A stretch of 64,000 nucleotides of DNA, taken from assembly GCF_002188465.1 (NCBI RefSeq), contig NZ_NINW01000025.1, positions 181,698-245,697 on the forward strand, read 5' to 3'. Positions 24,085 to 33,454 of the stretch are shown here, one piece after another. How positions within the stretch are numbered: position 1 is the first letter of the stretch; every line of letters begins with the position of its first letter. A program made the position numbers and the translations under genes. A model generated the notes under the pieces. It ran no database searches, was not told where the DNA came from, and was given only the letters and a program-made list of their open reading frames with translations. Origin of the DNA: Pigmentiphaga sp. NML080357. Its GTDB lineage: Bacteria > Pseudomonadota > Gammaproteobacteria > Burkholderiales > Burkholderiaceae_B.

Positions 24085-26960
24085 CGACTATTCCCCATGG
24101 AGCCAACATCACGACCTACCATTCCCGACTGATCATCGACGGCGCGGCGCGCACCCACCTCCGCCAATATCTGCCCACCCCCATAACTACTCTGCACCGG
24201 CTCCTGCCCCCCCAACCGCATCTTCACCGCGCAATACTTGAACTCCGGAATCTTCCCAAACGGATCCAGCGCCGGATTCGTCAGCTTGTTGATCGCCGCC
24301 TCGTAATAGCAGAACGGCACGAACACCGCTCCCCGCGGCGTCCCCTCGTCCGCCCGCGCATACAACGACACCCCGCCGCGCCGCGACTCCAGCGTCACCA
24401 CATCCCCCGGCTTGCCGCCCAGCTCCGCCAGGTCCAGAGGATGCACCAGCGCCACCGGATCCGGCTCGATCGCATCCAGCACCGACGCCCGCCGGGTCAT
24501 GCTGCCCGTGTGCCAGTGCTCCAGCTGGCGCCCCGTGATCAGCACCGTCGGATACTCCGCATCCGGTTTCTCCGCCGCCGGAATGATGTCCGCCGGAACG
24601 AAACGCGCGCGACCCGTCTCCGTCGGAAAACTCGTCGTAAAGACGACCGGATCGCCAGGGTCGCCTTCCGCCACGCAGGGGTAGGTCACCGCATGCTCGG
24701 CCTGCAGCCGCTCCCACGTGATGCCGCCTATGCTCGGCATCGAACGGCGCATCTCGTCGAACACCTCCGACACATCGCGATAATTCCAGTCCAGCCCCAT
24801 CCGGGCCGCGATCTGCTGGATGATCCACAGGTCCTGGCGCGCATCGCCCGGCGGCTCCAGGGCCTGGCGGCCCATCTGCACCAGCCGGTCGGTATTGGTG
24901 AACGTGCCCGTCTTCTCCGGGAAGGCCGACGCCGGCAGGATGACATCGGCCAGATAGGCCGTCTCCGTGAGGAAGATATCCTGCACCACCAGATGGTCCA
25001 GCGCCGCCAGCGCTTCGCGCGCGTGATTGGCGTCGGGGTCGGACATGGCGGGGTTCTCGCCCATGATGTACATGCCACGCACCGTGCCGGCCTTGATCGC
25101 ATGCATTACCTCGACCACCGTCAGGCCCGGCTGGGCATCCAGCGGCATGCCCCACAGCTGCTCGAATTTCTCGCGGGCGGCCGCATTGTCCACGCGCTGG
25201 TAGTCCGGATACATCATCGGAATCAGCCCCGCGTCGGAGGCTCCCTGCACGTTGTTCTGCCCGCGCAGCGGATGCAGGCCCGTGCCGGGGCGTCCGATCT
25301 GGCCCGTCATCAGCGCCAGCGCGATCAGGCAGCGGGCGTTGTCGGTGCCGTGCACGTGCTGCGATACGCCCATGCCCCACAGGATCATCGAGCCCCTGGA
25401 CGTCGCGTACAGGCGCGCCACCTCGCGGATGGTATCGGCGTCGATGCCGCAGATCGGCGCCATCCGCTCCGGGCTGTAGCCTTCCACGTTCTCGCGCAGC
25501 TCCTCGTAGCCGATGGTCCGGCTGGCGATGAAGTCCTCGTCCACCAGCCCTTCGTGCACGATCACGTGCATCATCGCGTTCAGCAGCGCGACGTCGGTGT
25601 CCGGCTTGAACTGCAGGAAACGGTAGGCCTGCCGCGCCAGGTCGGAGCGGCGCGGGTCTGCCACGATGAGCTTGGTGCCCTGCTTGACCGCGTTCTTGAT
25701 CCAGCTGGCCGCCACCGGGTGGTTCACGGTGGGATTGGCCCCGATCACGATCACCACCTCGGCCTTGTTCACGTCCATCACGGGATTGGACACCGCGCCC
25801 GAGCCTATGCCTTCCAGCAGCGCCGCAACCGAGGACGCATGGCACAGCCTCGTGCAGTGGTCGACGTTGTTGCTGCCGAAGCCCGTGCGCACCAGCTTCT
25901 GGAACAGGTACGCTTCCTCGTTGCTGCCTTTGGCCGATCCGAAGCCCGCGAGCGCGCGCTTGCCATAGGTGTCGCGGATCGCGCGCAGGCGGGAGCCGAC
26001 CAGCTCCAGCGCCTCGTCCCACGTGGCCTCGCGAAAGACGTCCATGACCCGCTCCGGGTCCATGACAGCGTCGCCACGCTTGGGCGCGTCGGGCCGGCGG
26101 ATCAGCGGGCGGGTGAGGCGCTGCGGATGGTGCGCGTAGTCGAAGCCGTAGCGGCCTTTCACGCACAGGCGCTTGTGGTTGGCCGGCCCGTCGCGCCCTT
26201 CCACATAGAGAATGCGATTGTCCTTGACGTGATAGGTCAGCTGGCAGCCCACGCCGCAATAAGGACAGACCGACTCGACCTGCCGGTCGGGCTCGGCCAG
26301 CGCCGCCTCGCGCGCCGGCATCAGCGCGCCGGTGGGACAGGCCTGCACGCATTCGCCGCAGGCGACGCAGGTCGAGGCGCCCATGGCGTCGTCCATGTCG
26401 AACACGATTTTGGCGTGGTCGCCCCGGTAGGCGAGCCCGATGACGTCGTTGACCTGCTCGTCGCGGCAGGCCCGCAGGCAGCGCGTGCATTGGATGCAGG
26501 CGTCGAGGTTGACGGCGATGGCGGGGTGCGAGGCATCGGCCCGCACCTGCGCGCGCGGCGCGAATCGCGGCTTGCCCACGCCCAGCTTGCCCGCCCAGTG
26601 GTCGACTTCGTTGTGCCGGGTGTACGAGGCCTCGGGCATGTCGGACTGCAGCAGCTCGAGCACCATCTTCTGCGCCTTCAGGGCACGCTCGCTATCCGTC
26701 CTGACCGCCATGCCGTTGCGCGGCGCGCGGCAGCACGAAGGCGCCAATACGCGCTCGCCGTCGATCTCGACGACGCAGGCGCGACAGTTGCCGGCGGTCT
26801 CCAGGCCTTCTGCATAGCAAAGATGGGGGATCTCGATCCCCATCCGCGCGGCGACCTGGATCAGGGTTTCATTCTCGGCGGCGCTGACCTCCAGGCCATT
26901 GAGCGTGAAGGTGACGGTGGCCGGTTCGAGACCGAGTTCGCGACGGTTGACGGTATTCAT
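24063..26960 (-). CDS. fdsA: NAD-dependent formate dehydrogenase, molybdenum alpha subunit
   Basis: Large catalytic subunit (965 residues) of a soluble molybdenum formate dehydrogenase. In order: a [2Fe-2S] ferredoxin domain (C48, C59, C62, C76), a NuoG-like segment, two [4Fe-4S] sites (C155/158/161/165 and C198/201/204/208), another [4Fe-4S] site in VCPYCGVGC with C266, then the molybdopterin domain. The molybdenum ligand is cysteine, C373 in RLCHASS, not selenocysteine. Formate is oxidised here and electrons pass through the clusters to the NAD-reducing subunit. The gene follows the fused fdsGB by 24 bases. A C-terminal tail (after residue 935) is glycine- and arginine-rich and overlaps the convergent hydroxyacid gene. 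No fdhD or fdsD gene is seen next to it. Confidence 0.93.
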   Translation of the reverse strand: MNTVNRRELGLEPATVTFTLNGLEVSAAENETLIQVAARMGIEIPHLCYAEGLETAGNCRACVVEIDGERVLAPSCCRAPRNGMAVRTDSERALKAQKMVLELLQSDMPEASYTRHNEVDHWAGKLGVGKPRFAPRAQVRADASHPAIAVNLDACIQCTRCLRACRDEQVNDVIGLAYRGDHAKIVFDMDDAMGASTCVACGECVQACPTGALMPAREAALAEPDRQVESVCPYCGVGCQLTYHVKDNRILYVEGRDGPANHKRLCVKGRYGFDYAHHPQRLTRPLIRRPDAPKRGDAVMDPERVMDVFREATWDEALELVGSRLRAIRDTYGKRALAGFGSAKGSNEEAYLFQKLVRTGFGSNNVDHCTRLCHASSVAALLEGIGSGAVSNPVMDVNKAEVVIVIGANPTVNHPVAASWIKNAVKQGTKLIVADPRRSDLARQAYRFLQFKPDTDVALLNAMMHVIVHEGLVDEDFIASRTIGYEELRENVEGYSPERMAPICGIDADTIREVARLYATSRGSMILWGMGVSQHVHGTDNARCLIALALMTGQIGRPGTGLHPLRGQNNVQGASDAGLIPMMYPDYQRVDNAAAREKFEQLWGMPLDAQPGLTVVEVMHAIKAGTVRGMYIMGENPAMSDPDANHAREALAALDHLVVQDIFLTETAYLADVILPASAFPEKTGTFTNTDRLVQMGRQALEPPGDARQDLWIIQQIAARMGLDWNYRDVSEVFDEMRRSMPSIGGITWERLQAEHAVTYPCVAEGDPGDPVVFTTSFPTETGRARFVPADIIPAAEKPDAEYPTVLITGRQLEHWHTGSMTRRASVLDAIEPDPVALVHPLDLAELGGKPGDVVTLESRRGGVSLYARADEGTPRGAVFVPFCYYEAAINKLTNPALDPFGKIPEFKYCAVKMRLGGQEPVQSSYGGGQILAEVGARRAVDDQSGMVGRDVGSMGNSRYRPLPP

Positions 26961-26984
26961 TTCAGTTATCCATGTGCGCTGCGA

Positions 26985-28766
26985 TCACAGTGCGCGGCCC
27001 GGCGACCCAGGGCATAGCGGATCCGGCCCCGCCGGTCCGCGGGTGGCGTCTCCCGCGGGGGAGCGTAACTCCTGGGGGAAATACTTGACGACGCAGTCCA
27101 CGGGGTTGGGGGCTGCCTGCCCCAGCCCGCATATGGACGCATCCCGCATGACGGCGGACAGTTCCTGCAACAGGTCGATGTCCCACTGGGGCTTCTGGAT
27201 CAGGTCCAGGGCCTTGGCGGTACCGACCCGGCACGGCGTGCACTGGCCACAGGACTCGTCCTTGAAGAAGCGCATCAGGTTGCGCGCCGCGCCGACGGCC
27301 GTATCGTGGCGGGACAGCACCATGACCGCCGCCGACCCGATGAAGCAGCCGTAGGGCTGCAGCGTATCGAAATCCAGCGGGATGTCGTTCATCGATGCGG
27401 GCAGGATGCCGCCCGACGCGCCTCCGGGCAGATAGGCATAGAACTCATGGCCATCCTGCATGCCGCCGCAGTATTCGTCGATCAACTCCTGGATCGTGAT
27501 GCCCGCCGGCGCAAGGTGGACGCCGGGCTTGCGCACCCGCCCCGATACCGAGAACGAGCGCAGGCCCTTGCGGCCGCGGCGACCCTGCGAAGCGAACCAG
27601 GCTCCGCCTTTTTCGAGGATGTCGCGCACCCAGTGCAAGGTCTCGAAGTTGTGCTCCAGCGTGGGCCGGCCGAACAGCCCGACCTGGGCGACGTAGGGCG
27701 GCCGCAGGCGGGGCATGCCGCGCTTGCCTTCGATGGATTCGATCATGGCCGATTCTTCGCCGCAGATGTAGGCGCCCGCGCCGCGGCGCAGCTCGATGGC
27801 CGGGAGCCCGGGGGCGGGCGGGTCGGCGCGCAGGCGCTGAAGCTCGGTTTCCATGATGGCGCGGCAGCCGGGATACTCGTCGCGCAGGTAGATATAGACG
27901 GTCTGCGCTTCTACCGCCCAGGCGGCGATCAGCAGGCCTTCCAGGTGGCGATGCGGATCGCGTTCGAGGTAGTAGCGGTCCTTGAAGGTGCCGGGTTCGC
28001 CCTCGTCGACGTTGACCGCCACCAGGCGCGGCCCAGGTTCGGCGCGCACCGCGCGCCATTTGCGTCCGGCCGGAAAGCCGGCTCCGCCCAGGCCGCGCAG
28101 GCCCGAGTCCTCGAGCGCGGCGAGCACGGACTCGACGTCGCGCTGCCCGCTCGCGCATTCCCGCAGCAGCCGGTAGCCGCCTTGCGCGACATAGGCCGCA
28201 TAGTCGATGTAGGGGCCGGGGACCTCGCGGGTCTCGCCTTTCTCCACCGCCGCCCTGACCGCGTCCGGGGTGGCGCCGGAAACGGGGCGTTGTCCCACCA
28301 TCGCGACCGGCGCCTGCTCGCAGCGGCCCACGCACGGCGCCTGCAGCACGCGCACGTCGGCGCCCAGCACCTGCGGCAGGCGTTCCAGCAGCGGCTGGGC
28401 ACCTGCGATCTCACAGGACAGGCTGGTACAGACCCGCACCGTGAGCGGCGCGGTGCCGGCCACCGTCTGGCCGTCGTCCCGAACCACCTCGAAGTGATGG
28501 TAGAAGGAGGCCACCTCGTAGACTTCGGCCTGCGCCATGCGCAGTTCCTGCGCCAGGGCGGCCAGATGGCGCGTGCCCAGTTGGCCGTAGCGGTCGTTGA
28601 TACGGTGCAGATGCTCGATCAGGAGATCCCGCCGCCGGGGCGCGTCCCCCAGCAGGGTGCGCACCTCGGCCAGCGCGGCCGGGTCGACGCGGCGGCCTTT
28701 GGGTTGTTGGCGCTTGCGTTCGCGCGTGGGCGGCGCCGCCACGATGGGGATGACTTTCTGTTCCAT
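26985..28766 (-). CDS. NAD-dependent formate dehydrogenase, fused gamma-beta subunit (FdsG-FdsB)
   Basis: One 593-residue protein combines two parts that are separate in Cupriavidus-type enzymes. Residues 1 to about 160 are NuoE/FdsG-like with a [2Fe-2S] site (C113, C118, C145, C149). The rest is NuoF/FdsB-like: the NADH/FMN region (GLGGAGFPAGRKW, VNVDEGEPGTFKDR) and a [4Fe-4S] site in ESCGQCTPCRVG plus a later cysteine in SICGLG. It takes electrons from FdsA and reduces NAD. The normal end should fall near VKYFPQEL; the last 25 or so residues are encoded by a copy of the window's GC-rich intergenic repeat. The gene diverges from its likely regulator. Confidence 0.9.
   Translation of the reverse strand: MEQKVIPIVAAPPTRERKRQQPKGRRVDPAALAEVRTLLGDAPRRRDLLIEHLHRINDRYGQLGTRHLAALAQELRMAQAEVYEVASFYHHFEVVRDDGQTVAGTAPLTVRVCTSLSCEIAGAQPLLERLPQVLGADVRVLQAPCVGRCEQAPVAMVGQRPVSGATPDAVRAAVEKGETREVPGPYIDYAAYVAQGGYRLLRECASGQRDVESVLAALEDSGLRGLGGAGFPAGRKWRAVRAEPGPRLVAVNVDEGEPGTFKDRYYLERDPHRHLEGLLIAAWAVEAQTVYIYLRDEYPGCRAIMETELQRLRADPPAPGLPAIELRRGAGAYICGEESAMIESIEGKRGMPRLRPPYVAQVGLFGRPTLEHNFETLHWVRDILEKGGAWFASQGRRGRKGLRSFSVSGRVRKPGVHLAPAGITIQELIDEYCGGMQDGHEFYAYLPGGASGGILPASMNDIPLDFDTLQPYGCFIGSAAVMVLSRHDTAVGAARNLMRFFKDESCGQCTPCRVGTAKALDLIQKPQWDIDLLQELSAVMRDASICGLGQAAPNPVDCVVKYFPQELRSPAGDATRGPAGPDPLCPGSPGRAL
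26992..27065 (-). repeat. GC-rich intergenic repeat, copy B (inside the fdsGB 3' end)
   Basis: Contains the shared core GACCCAGGGC, then GCGGATCCGGC-CCC-GCCGGTCCGC, a stem also present at 11790-11812. It overlaps the last codons of fdsGB. It is the shortest copy and lacks the C-run/TACGCGC end. Confidence 0.65.
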
Positions 28767-28807
28767 GGGATCCGGGCCGTGCGTCGCGAGAGGCGGAAAC
28801 GGCTAAT

Positions 28808-28827
28808 ATATGTAATTCAGAACATAT
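28808..28827 (+). promoter_or_regulatory. Candidate operator in the fds/regulator divergent gap
   Basis: ATATGT-N8-ACATAT forms a perfect dyad, and a third half-site ATATGT lies at 28875-28880. Both are in the AT-rich 127-base gap between fdsGB and the divergent regulator. The motif is unlike the surrounding GC-rich DNA. Confidence 0.45.
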
Positions 28828-28893
28828 TTATGTCGTTATGCAGCCCACTCTAACAAAGAAACCCGCGGGGAAAAATATGTCCAGGATTGCATA

Positions 28894-29997
28894 ATGTTCA
28901 AGATCGCCATCCAGCCCGGCTGGCAGATCCAGGGGACCGATGCGTCCGCCGGTCCCGCCTTCGATACGGCGCTGTTGCTGCGGCTCCTGGCGGGCATACG
29001 CGCTTCCGGATCGATCGCCGCCGCCGGCCGCCTGGAAGGTTTGTCGTACCGTCACGTATGGGGGCTGCTGCGCAGCGCCGAGGAACTCTTCGGCACCCCG
29101 TTGCTGGAAAAGCAGCCCGGCCGCGGCACGCAGCTCAGCCATCTCGGCATGGTGCTGCTATTGGCCGAAGACCGCATACGCGCCCGCTTGTCGCCCACGC
29201 TCGACAGCCTGGCCTCCGAGCTGGAGGCCGAGATCCGCAAGGCCGTGGCGCCGGACCGGGCGCCTTTGCGCCTGTACGCCAGTCACGGCTTCGCGGTCGC
29301 CGCGCTGGTGGACTGGATCAATGCGGCCAACATGCCGGTGGAGCTGCGCTACCGCAACAGCACCGAGGCGGTGGCCGCGCTGGCGCGGGGCGAATGCGAC
29401 CTGGCCGGCTTCCACGTGCCGCTCGGGGAGTTCCAGGGCGAGGCCGTGCGCCAGTATTCGCAATGGCTGGATCCTAGCAAGCACGTGCTGGTCCAGCTCG
29501 CCCTGCGTGCCCAGGGTCTATGCGTGGCGTCGGGCAACCCCAAGCGCATCGTGGAGCTGGCCGACCTGGTCCGGCCCGGCGTGCGCTTCGTCAACCGCCA
29601 GGCGGGCTCGGGCACGCGGATGCTGCTGGAATTGATGCTGGGGCGCGACCGGGTGCTGCCGCAGGACATCAACGGTTTCGACAGCACCGAGTTCACCCAT
29701 GCGGCGGTGGCGGCCTACATCGCCAGCGACATGGCGGATGTCGGCTTCGGGATCGAGACCGCCGCGCGGCGGTTCGGCCTGGATTTCGTCCCCCTGGTGA
29801 CCGAGCGGTACTTCTTCGCGGTGGAGCAGGGGCCGCTCAAGGCGCGCAGGCTGGACGAAGTGCTTACCATCCTGCGGTCGCCCGGATTCGTCCAGCGGCT
29901 GGAGGCCCTGCCTGGCTACGAGCCGGTCAGGACGGGTGAAGTGCTGACTCTGGCACAGGCATTCGGCCCCGCCGCGCTGGGCGTTCAGCCTTCTTGA
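28894..29997 (+). CDS. ModE/LysR-like HTH regulator with molybdate-type substrate domain, probable formate dehydrogenase regulator
   Basis: A 367-residue regulator. The N-terminal 120 residues form a ModE-type winged helix-turn-helix (ASGSIAAAGRLEGLSYRHVWGLLRSAEELFGTPLLEKQPGRG in parts), and the rest is a periplasmic-binding-like domain of the PBP type, with QAGSGTRMLLELML as the ligand loop. ModE proteins sense molybdate, and the genes across the gap encode a molybdenum enzyme, so it may link formate dehydrogenase to molybdenum or to formate supply; this is inference. Its start at 28894 is preceded by a short AT-rich region with no strong ribosome site. The gene's last 13 bases overlap the 3' end of the NYN-domain gene. 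Confidence 0.83.
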   Translation: MFKIAIQPGWQIQGTDASAGPAFDTALLLRLLAGIRASGSIAAAGRLEGLSYRHVWGLLRSAEELFGTPLLEKQPGRGTQLSHLGMVLLLAEDRIRARLSPTLDSLASELEAEIRKAVAPDRAPLRLYASHGFAVAALVDWINAANMPVELRYRNSTEAVAALARGECDLAGFHVPLGEFQGEAVRQYSQWLDPSKHVLVQLALRAQGLCVASGNPKRIVELADLVRPGVRFVNRQAGSGTRMLLELMLGRDRVLPQDINGFDSTEFTHAAVAAYIASDMADVGFGIETAARRFGLDFVPLVTERYFFAVEQGPLKARRLDEVLTILRSPGFVQRLEALPGYEPVRTGEVLTLAQAFGPAALGVQPS

Positions 29998-31172
29998 CCG
30001 GAAGTCGCCGTCTTGCGCGCGCGGCTGCGCGGGGCGGCCTTTCGTGCCGTCTTGCGTGCCGCCTTCTTGGCGGGCGCGGCGGCTGTTTCTTGGGGGGAGG
30101 GGGGCGTCTCGCCGCCGCTGGCGGCCACGGGCTCCAGCGCTGCCGGGGCCTCGACCGGCTCGGACGGCGCTTCGGCGGTCTCGGCGGTTTCCCGTGTGCG
30201 CCGCGCGGCGCTCTTGCCCGAGGCGCGGGTGCCGCGCCGCTTGTCTCCCCGCGCGGCAGCCGGGGCGGCGGCCTCGGTCCCGGCAGCGGGTGGCTCCGCG
30301 GGCGCGGTCACCGGCTTTGCAGCCGGGGTGTCGACGAGCGCGGGTTCGCCGCCGCCGTTGCTCCGATAGACGTAGGCCCCTGACTTGTCGTCGCGGCCGA
30401 ATTCCAGCAGCCCCTTGGCCTGGGCGGCTTCCAGCAGGTTGCCGAAGGCGCGGAAGCCATAGTAGGACTCGTTGAAATCCGGCCGCCGCCGCTTGATCGC
30501 CTCTTTCAGCACGGAGGCCCAGATCTTGCCGGTGTCGCCACGTTCGGAGACCAGCGCGTCGAGGGTTTCCACGGCCAGCGCAATGCCTTTGTCGCGCCGG
30601 GACTCCAGCTCGTCCTTGCGGTGCTTGTCTTCGTCGTGCGGCCGCCGGTTGGCCGACGGCGTCCCGCGCGTCTCGCGCCGGGCGGCCTGCTGGGTTTCCC
30701 GCACCAGGTCGTCGTAGAAAATGAATTCGTCGCAATTGGCGATCAGCAGGTCGGAAGTGGACTGTTTCACGCCCAGGCCGATGACCTGCTTGGCGTTCTC
30801 GCGCAGCTTGGAGACGAGGGGCGAGAAATCGGAGTCGCCGCTGATGATGACGAAGGTGTTGACGTGCGATTTCGTATAGCAGAGATCCAGCGCGTCGACG
30901 ACGAGGCGGATGTCGGCCGAGTTCTTGCCCGACTGGCGCACGTGCGGGATGTCGATCAGCTCGAAATTGGCCTCGTGCATGGTGGCCTTGAAGCCTTTGT
31001 AGCGTTCCCAGTCGCAATAGGCCTTCTTGACGACGATGCTGCCCTTGAGCAGGAGGCGTTCGAGCACGAGCTTGATGTCGAATCGCTCGTACTTGGCGTC
31101 GCGCACGCCCAGCGCCACGTTTTCGAAATCGCAGAACAGCGCCATGCTGACGTTGTCCGGGGTAGTGTTCAT
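29985..31172 (-). CDS. NYN-domain protein with OST-HTH and histone H1-like tail
   Basis: A 395-residue protein in three parts. Residues 1 to about 150 are a NYN/LabA-type PIN-like nuclease fold: the acidic sites are [18 protein letters not shown] and SGDSDF. Residues about 180-265 fit an OST-HTH/LOTUS RNA-binding domain ([30 protein letters not shown] in parts). From about 275 on it is low-complexity, alanine-, proline- and lysine/arginine-rich, ending [19 protein letters not shown], like a bacterial histone H1-like tail. Together these suggest a nuclease that acts on RNA. The start at 31172 was chosen because the NYN fold begins at once; the open frame upstream is basic and unlikely to be coding. 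Confidence 0.85.
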   Translation of the reverse strand: MNTTPDNVSMALFCDFENVALGVRDAKYERFDIKLVLERLLLKGSIVVKKAYCDWERYKGFKATMHEANFELIDIPHVRQSGKNSADIRLVVDALDLCYTKSHVNTFVIISGDSDFSPLVSKLRENAKQVIGLGVKQSTSDLLIANCDEFIFYDDLVRETQQAARRETRGTPSANRRPHDEDKHRKDELESRRDKGIALAVETLDALVSERGDTGKIWASVLKEAIKRRRPDFNESYYGFRAFGNLLEAAQAKGLLEFGRDDKSGAYVYRSNGGGEPALVDTPAAKPVTAPAEPPAAGTEAAAPAAARGDKRRGTRASGKSAARRTRETAETAEAPSEPVEAPAALEPVAASGGETPPSPQETAAAPAKKAARKTARKAAPRSRARKTATSGQEG

Positions 31173-31410
31173 GGGGCGGTGCTCCGGTCGTGCGGCGGCG
31201 GGCCGGCTGCCCGCCATGAAGATGGGATGATACCGGTTCCAGGCGTCCCGGCGCCGCCTCGTGGCGAGCCGGCGTCCGCGGGGCAGGCGCAATGGCCCTG
31301 CTGGCGGAATTGGTACATGCGCGCGACAACCTCGATCCTTTACACTCGTTCTCCGCCGGCGGGACCGCCGCCATTTCCCTTCACTCCCCCGCCGGCGCGC
31401 CTACTACGCC

Positions 31411-32379
31411 ATGCAGCCAGTCTCGACTCGACCACCGCTTGCCGGCGAGGCGCCCGCCATCGTTGCCATATCGGGCCTCGCCAAGACCTACGCCAACGGC
31501 TTTCACGCGCTAAAAGGCGTGGACCTGCAGATACGCAAAGGGGAAATCTTCGCCCTGCTCGGCCCCAACGGCGCGGGCAAGACCACCCTGATCAGCATCG
31601 TCTGTGGCCTGTCCCGGCCGACCGCCGGCACTGTGCTGGTGGACGGCTACGACATCGCGCGCGACTATCGCGCGGCCCGCTCGCGCATCGGCCTGGTGCC
31701 GCAGGAACTGGCCACCGATGCGTTCGAGACCGTCTGGGCCACGGTCAGCTTCAGCCGCGGCCTGTTCGGGTTCCCGGCCAAGCCGGCCCATATCGAGAGC
31801 GTACTGCGCGACCTGTCGCTCTGGGACAAACGCAACGCCAAGATCATGACCCTCTCGGGAGGGATGAAGCGGCGCGTGCTCATTGCCAAGGCGCTGGCGC
31901 ACGAGCCCAAGGTGCTGTTCCTCGACGAGCCGACCGCGGGCGTGGACGTCGAACTCAGGCGGGACATGTGGAAGATGGTGCGCCGCCTGCGCGACGAGGG
32001 CATGACCATCATCCTGACCACCCACTACATCGAGGAAGCCGAGGACATGGCCGATCGGATCGGCGTCATCAACAAGGGCGAACTCGTGCTGGTCGAGGAA
32101 AAACGCGCGCTGATGCGCAAGCTCGGCAAGAAGCAGCTGACGCTGCAATTGCAGGCCCCGCTCGCCTCCCTGCCGCCGGCCCTGGCCGGCTATGGCCTGG
32201 AACTGGCCGACGGCGGGAACGCGCTGGTCTATACCTTCGACACACAGGGCGAGGCCACCGGCATCGCCTCCCTCATGCGGGCCCTGAACGAACAGGGCAT
32301 CGATTTCAAGGATCTCCATTCCAGCGAGAGCTCGCTGGAGGACATTTTCGTAAGCCTGGTCCAGGAGCAAGCATCATGA
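31411..32379 (+). CDS. ABC-2 type exporter, ATP-binding protein
   Basis: ATPase of 322 residues. The Walker A site is GPNGAGKTT, the signature LSGGMKRR and the Walker B site VLFLDEP, followed by H-loop TTHYIEE. The short length with a C-terminal extra domain (about 90 residues) is typical of the NodI/CcmA/YadG type that work with ABC-2 permeases; YadG is the closest style. The permease gene overlaps its stop by four bases. The start at 31411 places 26 residues before the ABC core. Substrate cannot be read from sequence; relatives export polysaccharides, drugs or lipids. Confidence 0.9.
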   Translation: MQPVSTRPPLAGEAPAIVAISGLAKTYANGFHALKGVDLQIRKGEIFALLGPNGAGKTTLISIVCGLSRPTAGTVLVDGYDIARDYRAARSRIGLVPQELATDAFETVWATVSFSRGLFGFPAKPAHIESVLRDLSLWDKRNAKIMTLSGGMKRRVLIAKALAHEPKVLFLDEPTAGVDVELRRDMWKMVRRLRDEGMTIILTTHYIEEAEDMADRIGVINKGELVLVEEKRALMRKLGKKQLTLQLQAPLASLPPALAGYGLELADGGNALVYTFDTQGEATGIASLMRALNEQGIDFKDLHSSESSLEDIFVSLVQEQAS

Positions 32380-33137
32380 ATTTTCATGCGATCCGGGCGA
32401 TCTACCGGTTCGAGATGGCGCGCACTTTCCGCACGCTGACCCAGAGCATCGCCTCGCCGGTACTGTCCACCTCGCTGTATTTCATCGTATTCGGCACGGC
32501 CATCGGGTCCCGCATGGGCGAGATCGGCGGCGTCAGCTATGGCGCGTTCATCATCCCCGGGCTGATCATGATGTCGCTGCTCAACGAGAGCATCTCCAAT
32601 GCCTCGTTCGGCATCTATCTGCCCAAGTGGACCGGTACCATCTACGAGCTGCTGTCGGCGCCGGTCTCGCCGGTGGAGGCCGTGATCGGCTACGTCGGCG
32701 CGGCGGCCACCAAGTCGATCATGCTGGGCACGCTGATCCTCGTCACGGCCCGCATCTTCGTGCCCTACCACATCGAGCATCCGGTCTGGATGGTGGGCTT
32801 CCTCGTGCTGACCGCGGTCACGTTCAGCCTGTTCGGCTTCATCATCGGCCTGTGGGCGGACGATTTCCAGAAACTGCAGATCATCCCGCTGATGGTCGTC
32901 ACGCCGCTGACCTTCCTGGGCGGGGCGTTCTATTCGATCAGCATGCTGCCGCCGATCTGGCAGAAGATCACGCTGGCCAACCCCGTGGTGTATCTGATCA
33001 GCGGATTCCGCTGGAGCTTCTATGGCCAGTCCGACGTCAACGTGGTCGTGAGCCTGGGCATGACGCTCGGCTTCCTGGCCGTCTGCCTGGGTATCGTGAC
33101 CTGGATATTCCGCACCGGCTACAAGATGAAAACGTAG
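32376..33137 (+). CDS. ABC-2 type exporter, membrane permease
   Basis: Integral membrane protein of 253 residues with six hydrophobic helices. The ABC-2 family pattern is present: an early [14 protein letters not shown] segment, the loop [19 protein letters not shown], and the closing [18 protein letters not shown] with a conserved pattern of aromatic residues. It begins within the last codon of the ATPase gene (ATGA overlap), so the two are made together as a half-exporter complex of two permeases and two ATPases. Function parallels YadH. Confidence 0.9.
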   Translation: MNFHAIRAIYRFEMARTFRTLTQSIASPVLSTSLYFIVFGTAIGSRMGEIGGVSYGAFIIPGLIMMSLLNESISNASFGIYLPKWTGTIYELLSAPVSPVEAVIGYVGAAATKSIMLGTLILVTARIFVPYHIEHPVWMVGFLVLTAVTFSLFGFIIGLWADDFQKLQIIPLMVVTPLTFLGGAFYSISMLPPIWQKITLANPVVYLISGFRWSFYGQSDVNVVVSLGMTLGFLAVCLGIVTWIFRTGYKMKT

Positions 33138-33271
33138 GCGGACTGCGCCGCGCCGGTGCGTATGGACCGCCATTGGTGCGGACGGGGCGCAACCGGCGTG
33201 CATGACGGGTGCCAACCCGCTCCCAGGATCGGCTTGGCATTTTTTATGCTTGCAAGCCGGCTACCGCAACC

Positions 33272-33296
33272 AAATTATTGAATCAGTCAATTATTT
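33272..33296 (+). promoter_or_regulatory. Candidate TetR operator 1, upstream of the LIV-type importer
   Basis: Imperfect 25-base palindrome with arms AAATTATTGA and TCAATTATTT, in AT-rich DNA about 170 bases before the solute-binding protein gene. 20 of 25 positions agree with the reverse complement. It shares TCAATTATT with other sites of the island. Confidence 0.55.
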
Positions 33297-33334
33297 AGGA
33301 AACAGTCGTGGCGATTGCCGTAAACCCTAATTCA

Positions 33335-33366
33335 TCGATAAATTAATTACTTGTTTAATTAATCGA
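33335..33366 (+). promoter_or_regulatory. Candidate TetR operator 2, upstream of the LIV-type importer
   Basis: A 32-base palindrome with arms TCGATAAATTAA and TTAATTAATCGA and a central ACTTGT; 24 of 32 positions match. It lies about 90 bases before the importer's first gene. Its right half shares TGTTTAATTA with the site before the TetR gene. Confidence 0.6.
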
Positions 33367-33454
33367 AGAACAGCCGGACGTCTGCGGCGTCCGCGCCACG
33401 GCAAGCCATCAGCGGTTGGCACTGCTTCATCCGAAACCTTTGCGAGAGGTCGCT

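Noticed and set aside
24063..26960. Possible selenocysteine in formate dehydrogenase
   Set aside because: The ligand position is a cysteine codon (RLCHASS) and the frame has no internal TGA.
24441..27017. Forward frame of 858 codons across fdsA
   Set aside because: Antisense shadow of fdsA; no domain or start signal, and fdsA has all its cluster cysteines.
31294..31340. A complete tRNA-Leu gene
   Set aside because: Only the 5' arm resembles a tRNA; the anticodon arm, T-loop and 3' end are missing.
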